From assembly GCA_945911015.1 (NCBI GenBank), contig CAMDZW010000012.1, positions 18,804-82,803 of the forward strand: a stretch of 64,000 nt of DNA, in the 5' to 3' direction. The position numbers and the translations under genes are program-made. The notes beneath the pieces were generated by a model. The model searched no databases. It was not told the origin of the DNA and was given only the letters and a program-made list of their open reading frames with translations. Of the stretch, positions 17,723-26,852 are shown in pieces; within the stretch, counting starts at the first letter, position 1, and every line of letters begins with the position of its first letter. Source of the DNA: an uncultured Propionibacteriaceae bacterium. GTDB taxonomy: Bacteria > Actinomycetota > Actinomycetes > Propionibacteriales > Propionibacteriaceae.

Positions 17723-18700
17723 ATGGACATCGACATCTCGCTGCTGCGTCAGATCGAGGCGGATCGGGGACTCCCCCTGGAACTGCTCGCCCAGGCGATC
17801 GAGGAGGCCCTGCTCGGTGCGTACGAGAAGACGCCCGACGCAGTGCCCGGGGCCAAGGTCACCCTGGACCGGTCCAACGGTCACGTCGCGGTCCAGGTGC
17901 CGGTCCTGGGGGAGGACGGCGAGATCGTGGGCCACGCCGACGAGACCCCTGAGGGTTTCGGCCGGATGGCCGCCGCCACAGCACGCTCGGTGATTGTGCA
18001 GCGGATCCGCGCTGCCGAGGATGACGCCAAGTACGGTCATTTCGCCGGGGTGGAGGGCGACATCGTCTCCGGTGTGATCCAGGCCGATGCCGACTCCCGT
18101 ACGGTCCGGGTCGAACTCGGGGAACTCGAGGCGATCCTCCCGGTCGCCGAGCAGGTGCCCGGCGAGGACTACTCCCACCGCACCCGCCTGCGGGTCTACG
18201 TCGTCGCCGTACGGCGCGACGTGCGCGGACTGCAGGTGGTCGTGTCGCGGACTCACCCGGGGCTGGTGGAGAAGCTGTTCGCCCTGTACGTGCCCGAGAT
18301 CGAGTCCGGCGTGGTCAAGATCAAGGCCGTCGCCCGTGAGGCCGGCCACCGGACGAAGATCGCGGTCCACTCCAGCGACCCGAATGTCTCGGCCAAGGGC
18401 GCCTGCATCGGCCCGATGGGTCAGCGGGTCCGCAATGTGATGCATGAGCTGAACGACGAGAAGATCGACATCATCGACTGGTCCGAGGATCCGGCTGAGT
18501 TCGTCGCTCAGGCCCTCTCCCCGGCCAAGGTCTCCTCGGTCACCGTCGTGGACCGCGAGGCCCGCTCGGCTCGCGTGGTGGTGCCTGACTACCAGCTCTC
18601 CTTGGCGATCGGCCGCGAAGGCCAGAACGCGCGCCTGGCGGCCCGCCTCACCGGGTGGCGGATCGACATCCGACCCGACACCGAGTCGCCTGCCTCGTGA
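17723..18700 (+). CDS. nusA: Transcription termination/antitermination factor NusA
   Basis: A 325-residue RNA-polymerase partner that modulates pausing, termination and rRNA antitermination. Order: N-terminal RNAP-binding domain (MDIDISLLRQIEADRG), S1 domain from about residue 110 (GDIVSGVIQADADSRTVRVE), then two KH domains with AKGACIGPMGQRVRNV near 230 and LAIGREGQNARLAARLTGW near 295. It lacks the C-terminal acidic repeats of enterobacterial NusA, as normal for actinobacteria. ATG at 17723 chosen for its GGAAGG spacing; ATG at 17714 is in frame. It overlaps ylxR by 4 nt. Confidence 0.97.
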   Translation: MDIDISLLRQIEADRGLPLELLAQAIEEALLGAYEKTPDAVPGAKVTLDRSNGHVAVQVPVLGEDGEIVGHADETPEGFGRMAAATARSVIVQRIRAAEDDAKYGHFAGVEGDIVSGVIQADADSRTVRVELGELEAILPVAEQVPGEDYSHRTRLRVYVVAVRRDVRGLQVVVSRTHPGLVEKLFALYVPEIESGVVKIKAVAREAGHRTKIAVHSSDPNVSAKGACIGPMGQRVRNVMHELNDEKIDIIDWSEDPAEFVAQALSPAKVSSVTVVDREARSARVVVPDYQLSLAIGREGQNARLAARLTGWRIDIRPDTESPAS

Positions 18701-18990
18701 CCGAACCGATCCGGACCTGCATCGGCTGTCGCCGACGGGCCGGCCGGGACGAGCTGTGGCGGCTGGTCCGAGGCGAGGACGGGCTGGTCGTCGACCTCTC
18801 CCGTACGGCATCGGGGCGCGGAGCGAACATCCATCCCGACCCGGCCTGCTGGGAGCTGGCCGTCCGTCGGCGGGCGATCGGACGAGCCTTGCGGATCGAA
18901 GGTGTTTCGGAGGAATTGGTGTGGGCTGCGGCCGACCGGGCCGGCCTCGCCCGGAGGGTCGGGTTGGGCGGAGAGCGGCCGAGAGCGTAG
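18697..18990 (+). CDS. ylxR: YlxR/DUF448 RNA-binding protein
   Basis: A 97-residue protein beginning VTEPIRTCIGCRRRAGRDELWRL, with the RTCxGCR signature of DUF448. The GTG start overlaps the nusA stop as GTGA, so it is translationally coupled. The C-terminal helical part follows the canonical ARRRA-like segment (VRRRAIGRALR). The family binds nucleic acid and is encoded between nusA and infB in most Gram-positives. The last codon TAG lies within the putative -10 of the infB leader. Confidence 0.9.
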   Translation: MTEPIRTCIGCRRRAGRDELWRLVRGEDGLVVDLSRTASGRGANIHPDPACWELAVRRRAIGRALRIEGVSEELVWAAADRAGLARRVGLGGERPRA

Positions 18991-19181
18991 AGTTGTCTGG
19001 CGTGCCTGTCAGATGCCGGCACGCCTCCTTGTGCACTGGCCGAGTGATGCCACGCCGAGGAGGACCGTCGAACCAGGAAGTGGGCGATGAGCTCATGACG
19101 AGTCGATGAGTACAGCTCAATGAGCACTCACACCAACTAACTCGTCCGCGACTCCACCAGACGCGGACCAGAAGGAGAGCA
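18988..19181 (+). promoter_or_regulatory. infB promoter candidate and structured leader
   Basis: TAGAGT at 18988-18993 fits a -10 box and includes the ylxR stop codon. The following leader of about 185 nt has two hairpins. GGCGTGCC (18999-19006) pairs with GGCACGCC (19018-19025). GTCCGCG (19144-19150) pairs with CGCGGAC (19162-19168), just upstream of the AAGGAGAG ribosome site. The second could modulate IF-2 translation. No open frame is convincing in between. Confidence 0.4.
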
Positions 19182-22124
19182 GTGGCAAAGGTCCGAGTCT
19201 ACGAGCTCGCTAAAGAGCTCGGAGTCGAGAGCAAGGAACTCCTCAAAACTTTGGGGGACATGGGGGAATTCGTCCGTTCGGCGTCCTCCACGATCGAGGC
19301 ACCGGTGGTCCGCAGGTTGCGTGACCGCGTCGGTGAGCAGGGCAAGTCCGACAGCACCTCATCTGCGGGGACGGCCAAGTCGGCTGCGAAGGCTGCACCG
19401 GCGGCGAAGAAGGCGGCGTCCAGCGCTCGCCCCGTCCCGCCCGGCGCCCGTCCGGGACCAGCACCTCGTCCCGGCGCCGCACCCGGTGCCCGCAAGGCAG
19501 CCAAGGCAGCCCCCGACACCCCCACACCCGAAACACGCGCCCCCGAAACGCGTACCCCGAAGGCTCCGGAGGCCCCTGAGGCTCCCGCCGCGTCCTCGGA
19601 GACATCGACCCCGGCTCGTCCCGCGCCGGAGGGGCGCCCCGCACCCCGTCCCGGCCCGGCGAGCCGCCCCGAGGGGTCCGCCCGCCCGGGTGGCGCCCGT
19701 CCAGCGGCTCCGCGTGCCGGCGCCACCGGTGGGCTGCCCGGACCACGTCCGCAGGCCCGGCCCGGTGACGGTCGTCCCGGCCCTCGGCCGGGTGGTGCCC
19801 AGGGCCGTCCCGGTCAGGGTCGTCCAGGCGGTGGCCAGGGTCGTCCCGGCCAGCCACGTCCCGGCAACAACCCGTTCGCCTCGAGTCAGGGCATGGGGAC
19901 CAGCCGTCCCCGTCCGCCTCGCGGTGACGGCGCCGGTGCACCGGGGATGCCACGTCCGCCCGCTGGTCGTGGCGGTCCCGCAGCAGCGCCGCGTCCGGGC
20001 ATGCCCCGGCCGAATCCGGCGATGATGCCCAAGCAGAGCTCGCTCGGCGGTCCGACCTCGCGGCCCGGTGGCCGTGGCGGCGGTCCCGGCGGCGGTCGTG
20101 GCCGCGGCGGTGGTCGTGGACCCGGTGCCGGCGGTGGCTTCGGAGGACCTCCCGGTGGTGGCCCGCCCGCCGGTCGTGGCGGTCGCGGTGGCCGTGGTGG
20201 CACCCAAGGTGCCTTCGGTCGTCCCGGTGGTCCGTCGCGACGAGGTCGCAAGTCACGCAAGCAGCGTCGTCAAGAGTTCGACGAGATGGAGGCGCCATCG
20301 ATCGGTGGCGTGCGCGTCCGTCAGGGTGACGGCAAGACGGTCCGGCTGCGTCGCGGTGCTTCGCTGACCGATCTCGCCGAGAAGATCGGCGTCGACGCAG
20401 CGGCCTTGGTGCAGGTGCTGTTCCACCTGGGTGAGATGTACACCGCCACCCAGTCGGTCAACGACGAAACCCTGCAGTTGCTGGGCTCGGAGTTGAACTA
20501 CGACATCGTCGTGGTCTCCCCCGAGGACGAGGACCGTGAACTGTTGGAGAGCTTCTCCATCGAGTTCGGGGAGAACGCCGGCGGCGAGTCCGATCTCGCG
20601 CCCCGTCCTCCGGTGGTCACCGTCATGGGTCACGTCGACCACGGCAAGACCCGCCTGCTGGACACCATCCGCAAGGAGAATGTCGCCTCGGGCGAGGCCG
20701 GTGGCATCACCCAGACCATCGGTGCCTACCAGGTCATGACCGACGTCGACGGCAACGACCGTCGCATCACCTTCATCGACACCCCCGGTCACGAGGCGTT
20801 CACCGCCATGCGTGCCCGTGGTGCGAAGTCGACCGACATCGCCGTGCTGGTGGTGGCGGCCGATGACGGTGTGATGCCGCAGACGATCGAAGCCCTGAAC
20901 CACGCAACCGCGGCCGATGTGCCGGTGGTCGTGGCGGTCAACAAGGTCGACAAGGAAGGCGTGGACCCGTCGAAGGTCCGCGGCCAGCTGACTGAGTACG
21001 GACTGGTGGCCGAGGAGTACGGCGGCAGCACCATGTTCGTTGACGTCTCGGCCGCCACCGGTCAGGGCCTGAGCGATCTGCTCGAGGCCATCGTGCTGAC
21101 CGCCGACGCCGAGCTCGACCTGCGGGCCAACCCCGAGATGGATGCCCAGGGTGTGGCCATCGAGGCACACCTGGACAAGGGGCGTGGCCCCATGGCCACC
21201 GTCTTGGTCCAGCGCGGCAGCCTGAAGGTCGGCGACTCGATCGTGTGTGGACCGGCCCACGGCCGCGTCCGCGCGATGCTCGACGACCACGGCGCCAATG
21301 TCGACGAGGCTCCGCCCTCGATGCCGGTCCAGGTGCTGGGTCTGACCAGCGTCCCGGGTGCCGGTGACTCCTTCCTGGTGGTCTCCGACGACCGCACGGC
21401 ACGCCAGATCGGCGATCAGCGTGAGGCGCGCAAGCGGGCGGCACTGCAGGCACAGGGTGCACGCCGCAAGACCCTGGACCAGCTGTTCGAGCAGATGGAG
21501 AAGGGCGAAGCCAGCGAGCTCCTCCTGATCCTGAAGGGCGACGGCTCCGGTTCGGTCGAGGCCCTCGAGGACGCGTTGACCAAGATCGATGTCGGCGACG
21601 AGGTGTCGCTGCGTGTCATCGATCGCGGTGTCGGTGCGATCACCGAGACCAACGTGTCGCTGGCGGCAGCCTCCGGCGCGGTGATCATCGGGTTCAACGT
21701 CCGAGCGCAGGGCAAGGCCACCCAGATGGCCGACCAGGAGAATGTCGATGTCCGCTACTACTCGGTCATCTACGACGCGATCGACGAGATCGAGGCCGCG
21801 CTCAAGGGCATGCTCAAGCCGATCTACGAGGAGGCCCAGCTCGGCACCGCCGAGGTCCGCGCCACCTTCCGGTCGTCCAAGGCCGGTGTCATCGCCGGTT
21901 GCATGGTCACCTCGGGCATCATGCGGCGTAACGCGAAGGCTCGCCTGCTGCGTGACGGCGTCGTGGTCAATGAGTCGTCCATCAGCTCGCTGCGGCGGGA
22001 GAAGGACGATGCGACCGAGGTCCGTGAAGGGTTTGAGTGTGGTCTGACCCTGCACAACTTCGATGACATCAAGGAAGGCGATGTCATCGAGATCTTCGAG
22101 ATGCGGGAGAAGGCTCGCGACTGA
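19182..22124 (+). CDS. infB: Translation initiation factor IF-2
   Basis: A 980-residue GTPase that delivers fMet-tRNA to the 30S subunit and promotes subunit joining. GTG start with AAGGAG upstream. An N-terminal IF2N domain ([18 protein letters not shown]) is followed by a roughly 270-residue low-complexity linker rich in Pro, Gly, Arg and Ala, then a second IF2N domain near 385. The G domain has GHVDHGKT near 482, DTPGHEAF near 529 and NKVDKEG near 586. Domains II-IV complete the C-terminus. The long linker is usual for actinobacteria. Not translationally coupled: about 190 nt separate it from ylxR and a terminator-like hairpin follows. Confidence 0.98.
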   Translation: MAKVRVYELAKELGVESKELLKTLGDMGEFVRSASSTIEAPVVRRLRDRVGEQGKSDSTSSAGTAKSAAKAAPAAKKAASSARPVPPGARPGPAPRPGAAPGARKAAKAAPDTPTPETRAPETRTPKAPEAPEAPAASSETSTPARPAPEGRPAPRPGPASRPEGSARPGGARPAAPRAGATGGLPGPRPQARPGDGRPGPRPGGAQGRPGQGRPGGGQGRPGQPRPGNNPFASSQGMGTSRPRPPRGDGAGAPGMPRPPAGRGGPAAAPRPGMPRPNPAMMPKQSSLGGPTSRPGGRGGGPGGGRGRGGGRGPGAGGGFGGPPGGGPPAGRGGRGGRGGTQGAFGRPGGPSRRGRKSRKQRRQEFDEMEAPSIGGVRVRQGDGKTVRLRRGASLTDLAEKIGVDAAALVQVLFHLGEMYTATQSVNDETLQLLGSELNYDIVVVSPEDEDRELLESFSIEFGENAGGESDLAPRPPVVTVMGHVDHGKTRLLDTIRKENVASGEAGGITQTIGAYQVMTDVDGNDRRITFIDTPGHEAFTAMRARGAKSTDIAVLVVAADDGVMPQTIEALNHATAADVPVVVAVNKVDKEGVDPSKVRGQLTEYGLVAEEYGGSTMFVDVSAATGQGLSDLLEAIVLTADAELDLRANPEMDAQGVAIEAHLDKGRGPMATVLVQRGSLKVGDSIVCGPAHGRVRAMLDDHGANVDEAPPSMPVQVLGLTSVPGAGDSFLVVSDDRTARQIGDQREARKRAALQAQGARRKTLDQLFEQMEKGEASELLLILKGDGSGSVEALEDALTKIDVGDEVSLRVIDRGVGAITETNVSLAAASGAVIIGFNVRAQGKATQMADQENVDVRYYSVIYDAIDEIEAALKGMLKPIYEEAQLGTAEVRATFRSSKAGVIAGCMVTSGIMRRNAKARLLRDGVVVNESSISSLRREKDDATEVREGFECGLTLHNFDDIKEGDVIEIFEMREKARD

Positions 22125-22158
22125 GCTGGTGCACCACAGCACCACCTGTTGAACCGTC

Positions 22159-22196
22159 GACGTGCGCAGGGCCCCATCCGGGGTCCCGCGCACGTC
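22159..22196 (+). terminator. Terminator-like hairpin after infB
   Basis: GACGTGCGC (22159-22167) pairs perfectly with GCGCACGTC (22188-22196), with an inner GGG/CCC extension. There is no T-run. A second copy of GCGCACGTCGC at 22212-22222 could pair with the same left arm, giving two alternative structures before rbfA. Confidence 0.6.
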
Positions 22197-22239
22197 GCAC
22201 ATGTGAGAAGGGCGCACGTCGCTCACGAGGGAGGGCACC

Positions 22240-22686
22240 ATGCCATCACCACGCCTGCTGAAGCTTGCTGAGCAGATCAAGAACATCACCGCCCAGATGC
22301 TGGAGCGGCGGATCAAGGATCCTCGGTTGGGTTTTGTCACCCTGACCGATGTCCGGCTGACCGGTGACAGTCGTGAGGCAACGCTGTTCTACACCGTGTT
22401 GGGCGACGAGGCCGCCCGCGCCAGCACCCAGGCGGCTTTGCAGTCGGCGACCGGGGTGATCCGGTCCCAGATCGGCAAACAGCTCGGACTGCGCTACACC
22501 CCGTCGCTGACTTTCATCCTGGATGCGGTCCCGGAGAACGCCCAGCACATCGAGGACCTGCTGGCCAAGGCCCGCCTCGGTGACGCTGCGCTCATCGACC
22601 AGGCCACCGGCGCCACCTATGCCGGTGACCCGGACCCGTACAAGAAGAAGCCCGACGATGACCCGGCACAGGAACCGGATGAGTGA
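22240..22686 (+). CDS. rbfA: Ribosome-binding factor A
   Basis: A 148-residue KH-fold protein that assists 16S rRNA 5'-end maturation and cold-shock 30S assembly. It starts MPSPRLLKLAEQIKNITAQMLERRIKDPRLGFVTLT, the standard RbfA N-terminus, and contains LGLRYTPSLTFILD near residue 85 and the conserved helical hairpin. The acidic tail (PDDDPAQEPDE) is an added disordered segment. ATG start with GAGGGAGG upstream. It overlaps truB by 8 nt, so the two are coupled. Confidence 0.96.
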   Translation: MPSPRLLKLAEQIKNITAQMLERRIKDPRLGFVTLTDVRLTGDSREATLFYTVLGDEAARASTQAALQSATGVIRSQIGKQLGLRYTPSLTFILDAVPENAQHIEDLLAKARLGDAALIDQATGATYAGDPDPYKKKPDDDPAQEPDE

Positions 22687-23554
22687 CGGCTCAGGCGTGG
22701 TCGTGGTCGACAAGGCGCCCGGCGTGACCAGTCATCAGGTCGTCGGGCGGCTGCGTCGGCTGCTCGGCACCCGCAAGATCGGCCACGCCGGGACCCTTGA
22801 CCCGATGGCGACCGGAGTGCTGGTCTGCGGGGTCAACCGGGCCACCCGGCTGCTCGGGCACCTGATGCTCGGCACCAAATCCTACCGGGCCACCATCCGG
22901 CTCGGCGCAAGCACCGTCACCGATGACGCCGAGGGGGACATCGTCGCCTCACCTGGTGCTGCCGGCATCAGCCCGGACCGGGTTGCGGCGCTGCTGCCCC
23001 GGTTCACCGGCGACATCGAGCAGGTCCCCACCCAGGTCTCGGCGATCAAGATCGACGGGGTCCGTTCCCATGCCCGGGTCCGGGCCGGTGAGGAGGTCGA
23101 CCTACCGGCCCGTCCGGTCACCGTGCACCGCTTCGACCTGCTCGACAGCCGGATCGAGGGCGACTTTCTCGACCTGGAGGTTGAGGTCGACTGCAGCCCA
23201 GGCACCTACATCCGTGCGTTGGCCCGCGACATGGGCCGTGAGCTCGGCTGCGGCGGACACCTCACCCGGCTGCGCCGTACCGCTGTGGGTCCGTACGGGA
23301 TCGACCGGGCAGTGCGGATCGACACCGATGAACCCGTGGTAAACCTGATCAGCATCGACGACGTGGCCCGGGAGAACTTCCCGGCCGTCCAGCTGGAGCC
23401 GGACCGGGCCGGACCGGTCCGTCACGGTGGACGGGTGGCGGCCGAGTTGCTCGCCCCCGCCGGCTCGACCGCTCTGTTCGAAGGTGACGAATTCCTCGCG
23501 CTGCACCGCGCCGACGGGAAGGTCGAGGCCGTGTTCTGTTCGGGACGACAGTGA
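22679..23554 (+). CDS. truB: tRNA pseudouridine-55 synthase
   Basis: A 291-residue enzyme that makes pseudouridine 55 in the T-loop of tRNAs. It starts MSDGSGVVVVDKAPGVTSHQVV; KIGHAGTLDPMATGVL near residue 35-50 holds the catalytic Asp. SAIKIDGVRSHARVRAGEEV and GTYIRALARDMGRELGCGGHL are the other family motifs, and a C-terminal PUA-like segment follows. The start lies inside rbfA (8-nt overlap) with AGGA upstream. The channel gene starts 1 nt after its stop. Confidence 0.96.
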   Translation: MSDGSGVVVVDKAPGVTSHQVVGRLRRLLGTRKIGHAGTLDPMATGVLVCGVNRATRLLGHLMLGTKSYRATIRLGASTVTDDAEGDIVASPGAAGISPDRVAALLPRFTGDIEQVPTQVSAIKIDGVRSHARVRAGEEVDLPARPVTVHRFDLLDSRIEGDFLDLEVEVDCSPGTYIRALARDMGRELGCGGHLTRLRRTAVGPYGIDRAVRIDTDEPVVNLISIDDVARENFPAVQLEPDRAGPVRHGGRVAAELLAPAGSTALFEGDEFLALHRADGKVEAVFCSGRQ

Positions 23555-23555
23555 C

Positions 23556-24419
23556 ATGGGCATGACCATCCCCGACCTGCCCGAGCGGGCGCCGATCTGG
23601 CAACGCGGCGCCCACCGGTTGGTCTTCCATCCGGCCACCCAGACCGTGATCGTCACGGCGATCGTGCTGAACGGGATCGTCCTGGGCCTGCAGACCTTCG
23701 ACGAGTTCAGCCCCGGCACGTACCACATGCTGAACCTGATCGACCGGAGCTTCCTGGCCTTCTTCGTCATCGAGATCGCGCTGCGTTTCATTGCCGAGGG
23801 CTGTCGTCCGGTCAAGTACTTCCGCAATGGATGGAACACCTTCGACACCGTGGTGATCCTGCTCGCGGTGCTGCCGTTCATCGCTGCGAATGCCTCGGTG
23901 CTGCGGATGATCCGGGTGCTGCGGATTGCCCGTTTGGCCCGAGTGATGCCTGATGTGGCTGTCCTGCTCGACGGGCTGCGCCGGGTCGCCAAGCCGGCGG
24001 CCAGTCTGATGGCGCTCACCGCGCTGATGGTCTTCCTGTACGGGATGGTGGGCACCTTCCTCTTCGGGGACACGGTCCCGCAGCGCTTCGGCAACATCGC
24101 CAATTCGATGCTCCCCCTGTTCGAACTGCTCACCCTCGAAGGGTGGAACGACACCCTGCACGAACTGCTCGACGCCCACGGCTGGCTCGGTGGGGCCTAC
24201 ACGATCTCCTTCGTGCTGATCGGCACCTATGTCGTGATCAACCTGATGGTTGGTGTGGTCATCTCCGGTCTTGACGAGGCCCACAAGGAAAGGATCCGCA
24301 CCCGGCCCGACCAGCACCACGAACTGCAGAGCACCGTCGACGAGATGAACGAACTGGTCGAACGGTTGCAGCGCAATGTCGCCGAGCTCGAGCGCGACCG
24401 TCCCCGGCGTCACCGGTGA
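23556..24419 (+). CDS. NaChBac-type voltage-gated cation channel (single 6-TM repeat)
   Basis: A 287-residue membrane protein of the bacterial voltage-gated channel family that works as a tetramer. Segments in order: S1 (TVIVTAIVLNGIVLGLQT), S2 (FLAFFVIEIALRFIAEG), S3 (TFDTVVILLAVLPF) and S4 with regularly spaced Arg (LRMIRVLRIARLARVM). Then come S5 (MALTALMVFLYGMVGTFLFG), the pore loop LFELLTLEGWND and S6 (YTISFVLIGTYVVINLMVGVV). The filter LTLEGW resembles TLESW of sodium-selective members. A C-terminal coiled coil (STVDEMNELVERLQRNVAELE) should aid tetramerisation. It lies 1 nt after truB and before ribF, an odd place for a channel. Confidence 0.85.
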   Translation: MGMTIPDLPERAPIWQRGAHRLVFHPATQTVIVTAIVLNGIVLGLQTFDEFSPGTYHMLNLIDRSFLAFFVIEIALRFIAEGCRPVKYFRNGWNTFDTVVILLAVLPFIAANASVLRMIRVLRIARLARVMPDVAVLLDGLRRVAKPAASLMALTALMVFLYGMVGTFLFGDTVPQRFGNIANSMLPLFELLTLEGWNDTLHELLDAHGWLGGAYTISFVLIGTYVVINLMVGVVISGLDEAHKERIRTRPDQHHELQSTVDEMNELVERLQRNVAELERDRPRRHR

Positions 24420-24430
24420 TCGGGCAGCGG

Positions 24431-24436
24431 TAGAAT
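24431..24436 (+). promoter_or_regulatory. Candidate -10 box for leaderless ribF
   Basis: TAGAAT ends 7 nt before GTG 24444. The in-frame ATG at 24435 lies inside the box, so GTG is the better start. Confidence 0.55.
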
Positions 24437-24443
24437 GCGGCGA

Positions 24444-25346
24444 GTGCCAGACCAGCCACCCACCTCTGCCAACCGCGTCGTGATCATCGGCAACTTCGAT
24501 GGCGTCCACATCGGCCACCAGGCGGTCATCGCCGAGGCCGGCCATCACGGCCAGGTGGTCGCGGTCACCTTCCGGCCTCACCCGTTGCGCGTGCTGCGTC
24601 CCGCGGTGGCCCCTCGACTGATCAGCACCGACGCCCAGCGGCGTGAACTGCTGCTGGCTGCCGGGGTGAGCGAGGTCGTCGAGGTGGAGTTCACCTCGGA
24701 GGTCTCCCAGTGGAGCCCGGCAGAGTTCGTCGAGAAGGTGTTGGTCCCGCTGCAGCCGGCCCGGATCGTGGTCGGGCAGAACTTCCGCTTCGGACATCGC
24801 GCCGCCGGCGATCCCACGTTGCTGGCCGAGCTGGGCCAAGGCCGGTTCGAGGTCGAGGAACTGCCGTTGCGTCAAGGGGTGTCGTCCTCGCTGGTGCGCG
24901 AAGCCCTCACCCGCGGTGACATCGAGACCGCCAATCGTGCCCTGGGACATCCGTTCTGCTATCGCGAGACCGTCGTGGTCGGCCACCAGCGGGGCAGGGA
25001 ACTCGGCTTCCCGACCGCCAACCTGCCAGTCGGTGCCGAACGGATCGCCCCGGCCGACGGGATCTACGCCGGGTGGCTCACCCGCGTCGACACCCCGGAC
25101 GAACGACTCCCGGCCGCGATCTCGGTGGGGACCAATCCGACCTTCGACGATGTCGCAGCCACCGTCGTCGAGGCCCATGCCCTGGACCGCACCGATCTGG
25201 AGCTGTACGGGGTCGAGGTGATGGTCGAGTTCGTGGCCCGGCTGCGCGGCAATGACAAGTTCGACGGCATCGACGCCCTGATGGTGCAGATCGGCAAGGA
25301 CTGTGATGCCGCCCGGGCCTGGCTCAGCCAGCCGGACGCAGACTGA
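24444..25346 (+). CDS. ribF: Bifunctional riboflavin kinase/FAD synthetase
   Basis: A 300-residue enzyme that makes FMN and then FAD. The N-terminal adenylyltransferase domain has VVIIGNFDGVHIGHQ near residue 10 (HIGH-like nucleotide site) and QNFRFGHRAAGDPTLL near 110. The C-terminal kinase domain contains GRELGFPTANLPV near 182 and the terminal strands LELYGVEVMVEFVARLRGNDKF. GTG start supported by a -10 box 7 nt upstream. The last 23 bp overlap the convergent sugar kinase gene. Sits between truB and rpsO as usual in actinobacteria. No FMN riboswitch is seen. Confidence 0.95.
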   Translation: MPDQPPTSANRVVIIGNFDGVHIGHQAVIAEAGHHGQVVAVTFRPHPLRVLRPAVAPRLISTDAQRRELLLAAGVSEVVEVEFTSEVSQWSPAEFVEKVLVPLQPARIVVGQNFRFGHRAAGDPTLLAELGQGRFEVEELPLRQGVSSSLVREALTRGDIETANRALGHPFCYRETVVVGHQRGRELGFPTANLPVGAERIAPADGIYAGWLTRVDTPDERLPAAISVGTNPTFDDVAATVVEAHALDRTDLELYGVEVMVEFVARLRGNDKFDGIDALMVQIGKDCDAARAWLSQPDAD

Positions 25347-26253
25347 CCCGTGCGGCCAGCTTCTCGGCAACCCGGGCCTCGAACCGGCCCGCACCGGGGA
25401 CCAAGGCATTGGCCGTACCGCAGGCCATCGCCCACCGCAGGCCATCAGCGAGTGAGTCGCCACGATCGAGGCCGGTGAGCAGACCGCCCAGGAATGAGTC
25501 CCCACTGCCGACCGGGAACGTGCCGCGCACCTGGGCCAGCTCTGCCCGTACCAGGTCGTGGCCGTCGAAGCCGACCGCACCGTCGGCACCGTCGGTCAGC
25601 ACGACCAGGCCATCGGTGACTGCGGCCAGTGAACGGGCCATTGCGCCCAGATCACCGGACGGATCGATACCGAGCTCGGCCGATGCCTCGGCCCGGTTCA
25701 CCTTCACCAGCGCAGGCTTCTCAGCCAGAGCTGCGGTGAGGGTCCGCCCGGAGCTGTCGACCGCGACCCGCACCCCGTGCCGGTGACCCAGCCGGACCAC
25801 CTCGGCCAGCGCATCGTCAGGCAGGTTCCGGGGCATCGAACCACTGGTGGACAACCATCCCGGACGGTCGGCGAGCAGTTCACCGGTGCGGGCGACCAGC
25901 CTCTGCCAGATCTCGGGGTCGGTGGTCGGGGCATGTTCGTAGATCTCGGTCAGGCTGCCGGTCGCGGTGGAGGAGACCGACACGCAGGTGCGGGTCTCCT
26001 GTGGGCTCGACACCGCAGCAGTCCGTACGCCTTCGGCCTCCAGTTCGGTGACGATCCAGTCGCCACTGGCGCCACCGACCACGGTGGTCAGAGCCACATC
26101 GGCGCCCATCCGTCGGGCGGCACGTGCCATGTTGAGGGCCTTCCCACCGGCGCAGCGGGCCACCGTGGTGGGGCGATGGATCTCGCCGAGACGGTAGTCG
26201 TCCACCTGGTAGGTGATGTCGATCGAAGGGCTCGGTCCCAGTACGGTCAGCAC
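25324..26253 (-). CDS. PfkB-family sugar (phosphate) kinase, 1-phosphofructokinase/LacC-like
   Basis: A 309-residue ribokinase-fold enzyme. The N-terminal [16 protein letters not shown] near residue 35 is the first PfkB signature of the phosphofructokinase/tagatose-6-phosphate kinase subgroup. The second signature, [15 protein letters not shown] near residue 250, carries the catalytic Asp and anion hole. The start [20 protein letters not shown] also fits FruK/LacC-like enzymes. There are no PTS or sugar genes adjacent, so the substrate is open. GTG start with a minus-strand -10 box 6 nt upstream. Its 3' end overlaps ribF by 23 bp. Confidence 0.85.
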   Translation of the reverse strand: MLTVLGPSPSIDITYQVDDYRLGEIHRPTTVARCAGGKALNMARAARRMGADVALTTVVGGASGDWIVTELEAEGVRTAAVSSPQETRTCVSVSSTATGSLTEIYEHAPTTDPEIWQRLVARTGELLADRPGWLSTSGSMPRNLPDDALAEVVRLGHRHGVRVAVDSSGRTLTAALAEKPALVKVNRAEASAELGIDPSGDLGAMARSLAAVTDGLVVLTDGADGAVGFDGHDLVRAELAQVRGTFPVGSGDSFLGGLLTGLDRGDSLADGLRWAMACGTANALVPGAGRFEARVAEKLAARVSLRPAG

Positions 26254-26259
26254 CCGACG

Positions 26260-26265
26260 AGCCTA
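26260..26265 (-). promoter_or_regulatory. Candidate -10 box for leaderless PfkB kinase gene
   Basis: TAGGCT on the minus strand ends 6 nt before the GTG start codon. Confidence 0.45.
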
Positions 26266-26305
26266 ACCGGAGCGCACCGAATTGCGACGGCCGTCCCGCT
26301 CCCGG

Positions 26306-26311
26306 TAGAGT
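26306..26311 (+). promoter_or_regulatory. Candidate -10 box for rpsO
   Basis: TAGAGT lies about 120 nt upstream of the rpsO start and would give a leader of roughly 110 nt. S15 genes are often autoregulated through such leaders; I could not identify the fold. Confidence 0.4.
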
Positions 26312-26430
26312 TGCGGAGTTGCCGTCACGACGGCCGCGGGATTCCAAGAGCTTCCACCACCCGATGTGGACTGGGCCACCATCATGGTGACCCGGGCGGG
26401 GGCGCCGCGCAACGGACCGAAAGGGACCAC

Positions 26431-26700
26431 ATGTCGATCAGTGCAGAAGTCAAGAAGCAGACCATCGCCGAGTTCGCCACCAAAGAGGGCGACACCGGTT
26501 CCCCCGAGGTCCAGGTTGCGCTGCTGACCCGCCGCATCTCCCATCTGACCGAGCACCTGAAGGCGCACAAGGGCGACCACCACAGCCGCCGCGGCCTGAT
26601 GCTGCTCGTCGGCCAGCGTCGCCGGCTGCTGAACTACCTCGCCGACAACGACATCGCGCGTTACCGCTCGCTGATCGAGCGTCTCGGCCTGCGCCGCTGA
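26431..26700 (+). CDS. rpsO: 30S ribosomal protein S15
   Basis: An 89-residue primary 16S rRNA-binding protein. The start [20 protein letters not shown] and the motifs [32 protein letters not shown] and [12 protein letters not shown] are the four-helix S15 fold. ATG start with AAAGGGA upstream. It is followed by a strong hairpin and then by the GT2 gene, so it is separated from pnp, its usual partner, by a three-gene surface-polymer cluster. Confidence 0.98.
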   Translation: MSISAEVKKQTIAEFATKEGDTGSPEVQVALLTRRISHLTEHLKAHKGDHHSRRGLMLLVGQRRRLLNYLADNDIARYRSLIERLGLRR

Positions 26701-26725
26701 TCCTCAGCCGGCCAGTCCGTCCGAC

Positions 26726-26760
26726 GGCGACCCTCGTGACTGCGGTCACGGGCGGTCGCC
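26726..26760 (+). terminator. Terminator hairpin after rpsO
   Basis: GGCGACC-ctc-GTGAC-tgcg-GTCAC-gggc-GGTCGCC: two perfect stem blocks of 7 and 5 bp around a 4-nt loop, 26 bp after the rpsO stop, without a T-run. Confidence 0.7.
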
Positions 26761-26822
26761 GTTGTCGTTGCGATGGACCGCCGTTGTCGTTGCGATGGAC
26801 TGCCGCTGTCGTTGCCATGGAC
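26758..26822. repeat. Three tandem 22-bp repeats
   Basis: The 21-mer beginning GCCGTTGTCGTTGCGATGGA occurs at 26758-26778 and 26780-26800, and with two changes at 26802-26822; one extra base separates copies. It lies directly before the -10 of the GT2 gene and overlaps the end of the rpsO terminator. It could be a slippage product or hold repeated protein sites. Confidence 0.8.
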
Positions 26823-26839
26823 AGTTGGTGAACACCCGG

Positions 26840-26845
26840 TAGCAT
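26840..26845 (+). promoter_or_regulatory. Candidate -10 box for leaderless GT2 gene
   Basis: TAGCAT ends 7 nt before the GTG start at 26853. Three tandem repeats lie just upstream. Confidence 0.5.
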
Positions 26846-26852
26846 CGCCTGC

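Noticed and set aside
18655..18696. Earlier start codons for YlxR
   Set aside because: They would lie inside nusA with no ribosome site; the GTG overlapping the nusA stop by 4 nt begins the conserved domain.
19321..20260. Open frames in all directions over the infB linker
   Set aside because: Low-complexity Gly/Pro/Arg DNA lacks stop codons in several frames; only the IF-2 frame carries domains.
24420..24443. FMN riboswitch before ribF
   Set aside because: Only 24 nt separate the channel stop from the start codon and a -10 box fills them, which leaves no room.
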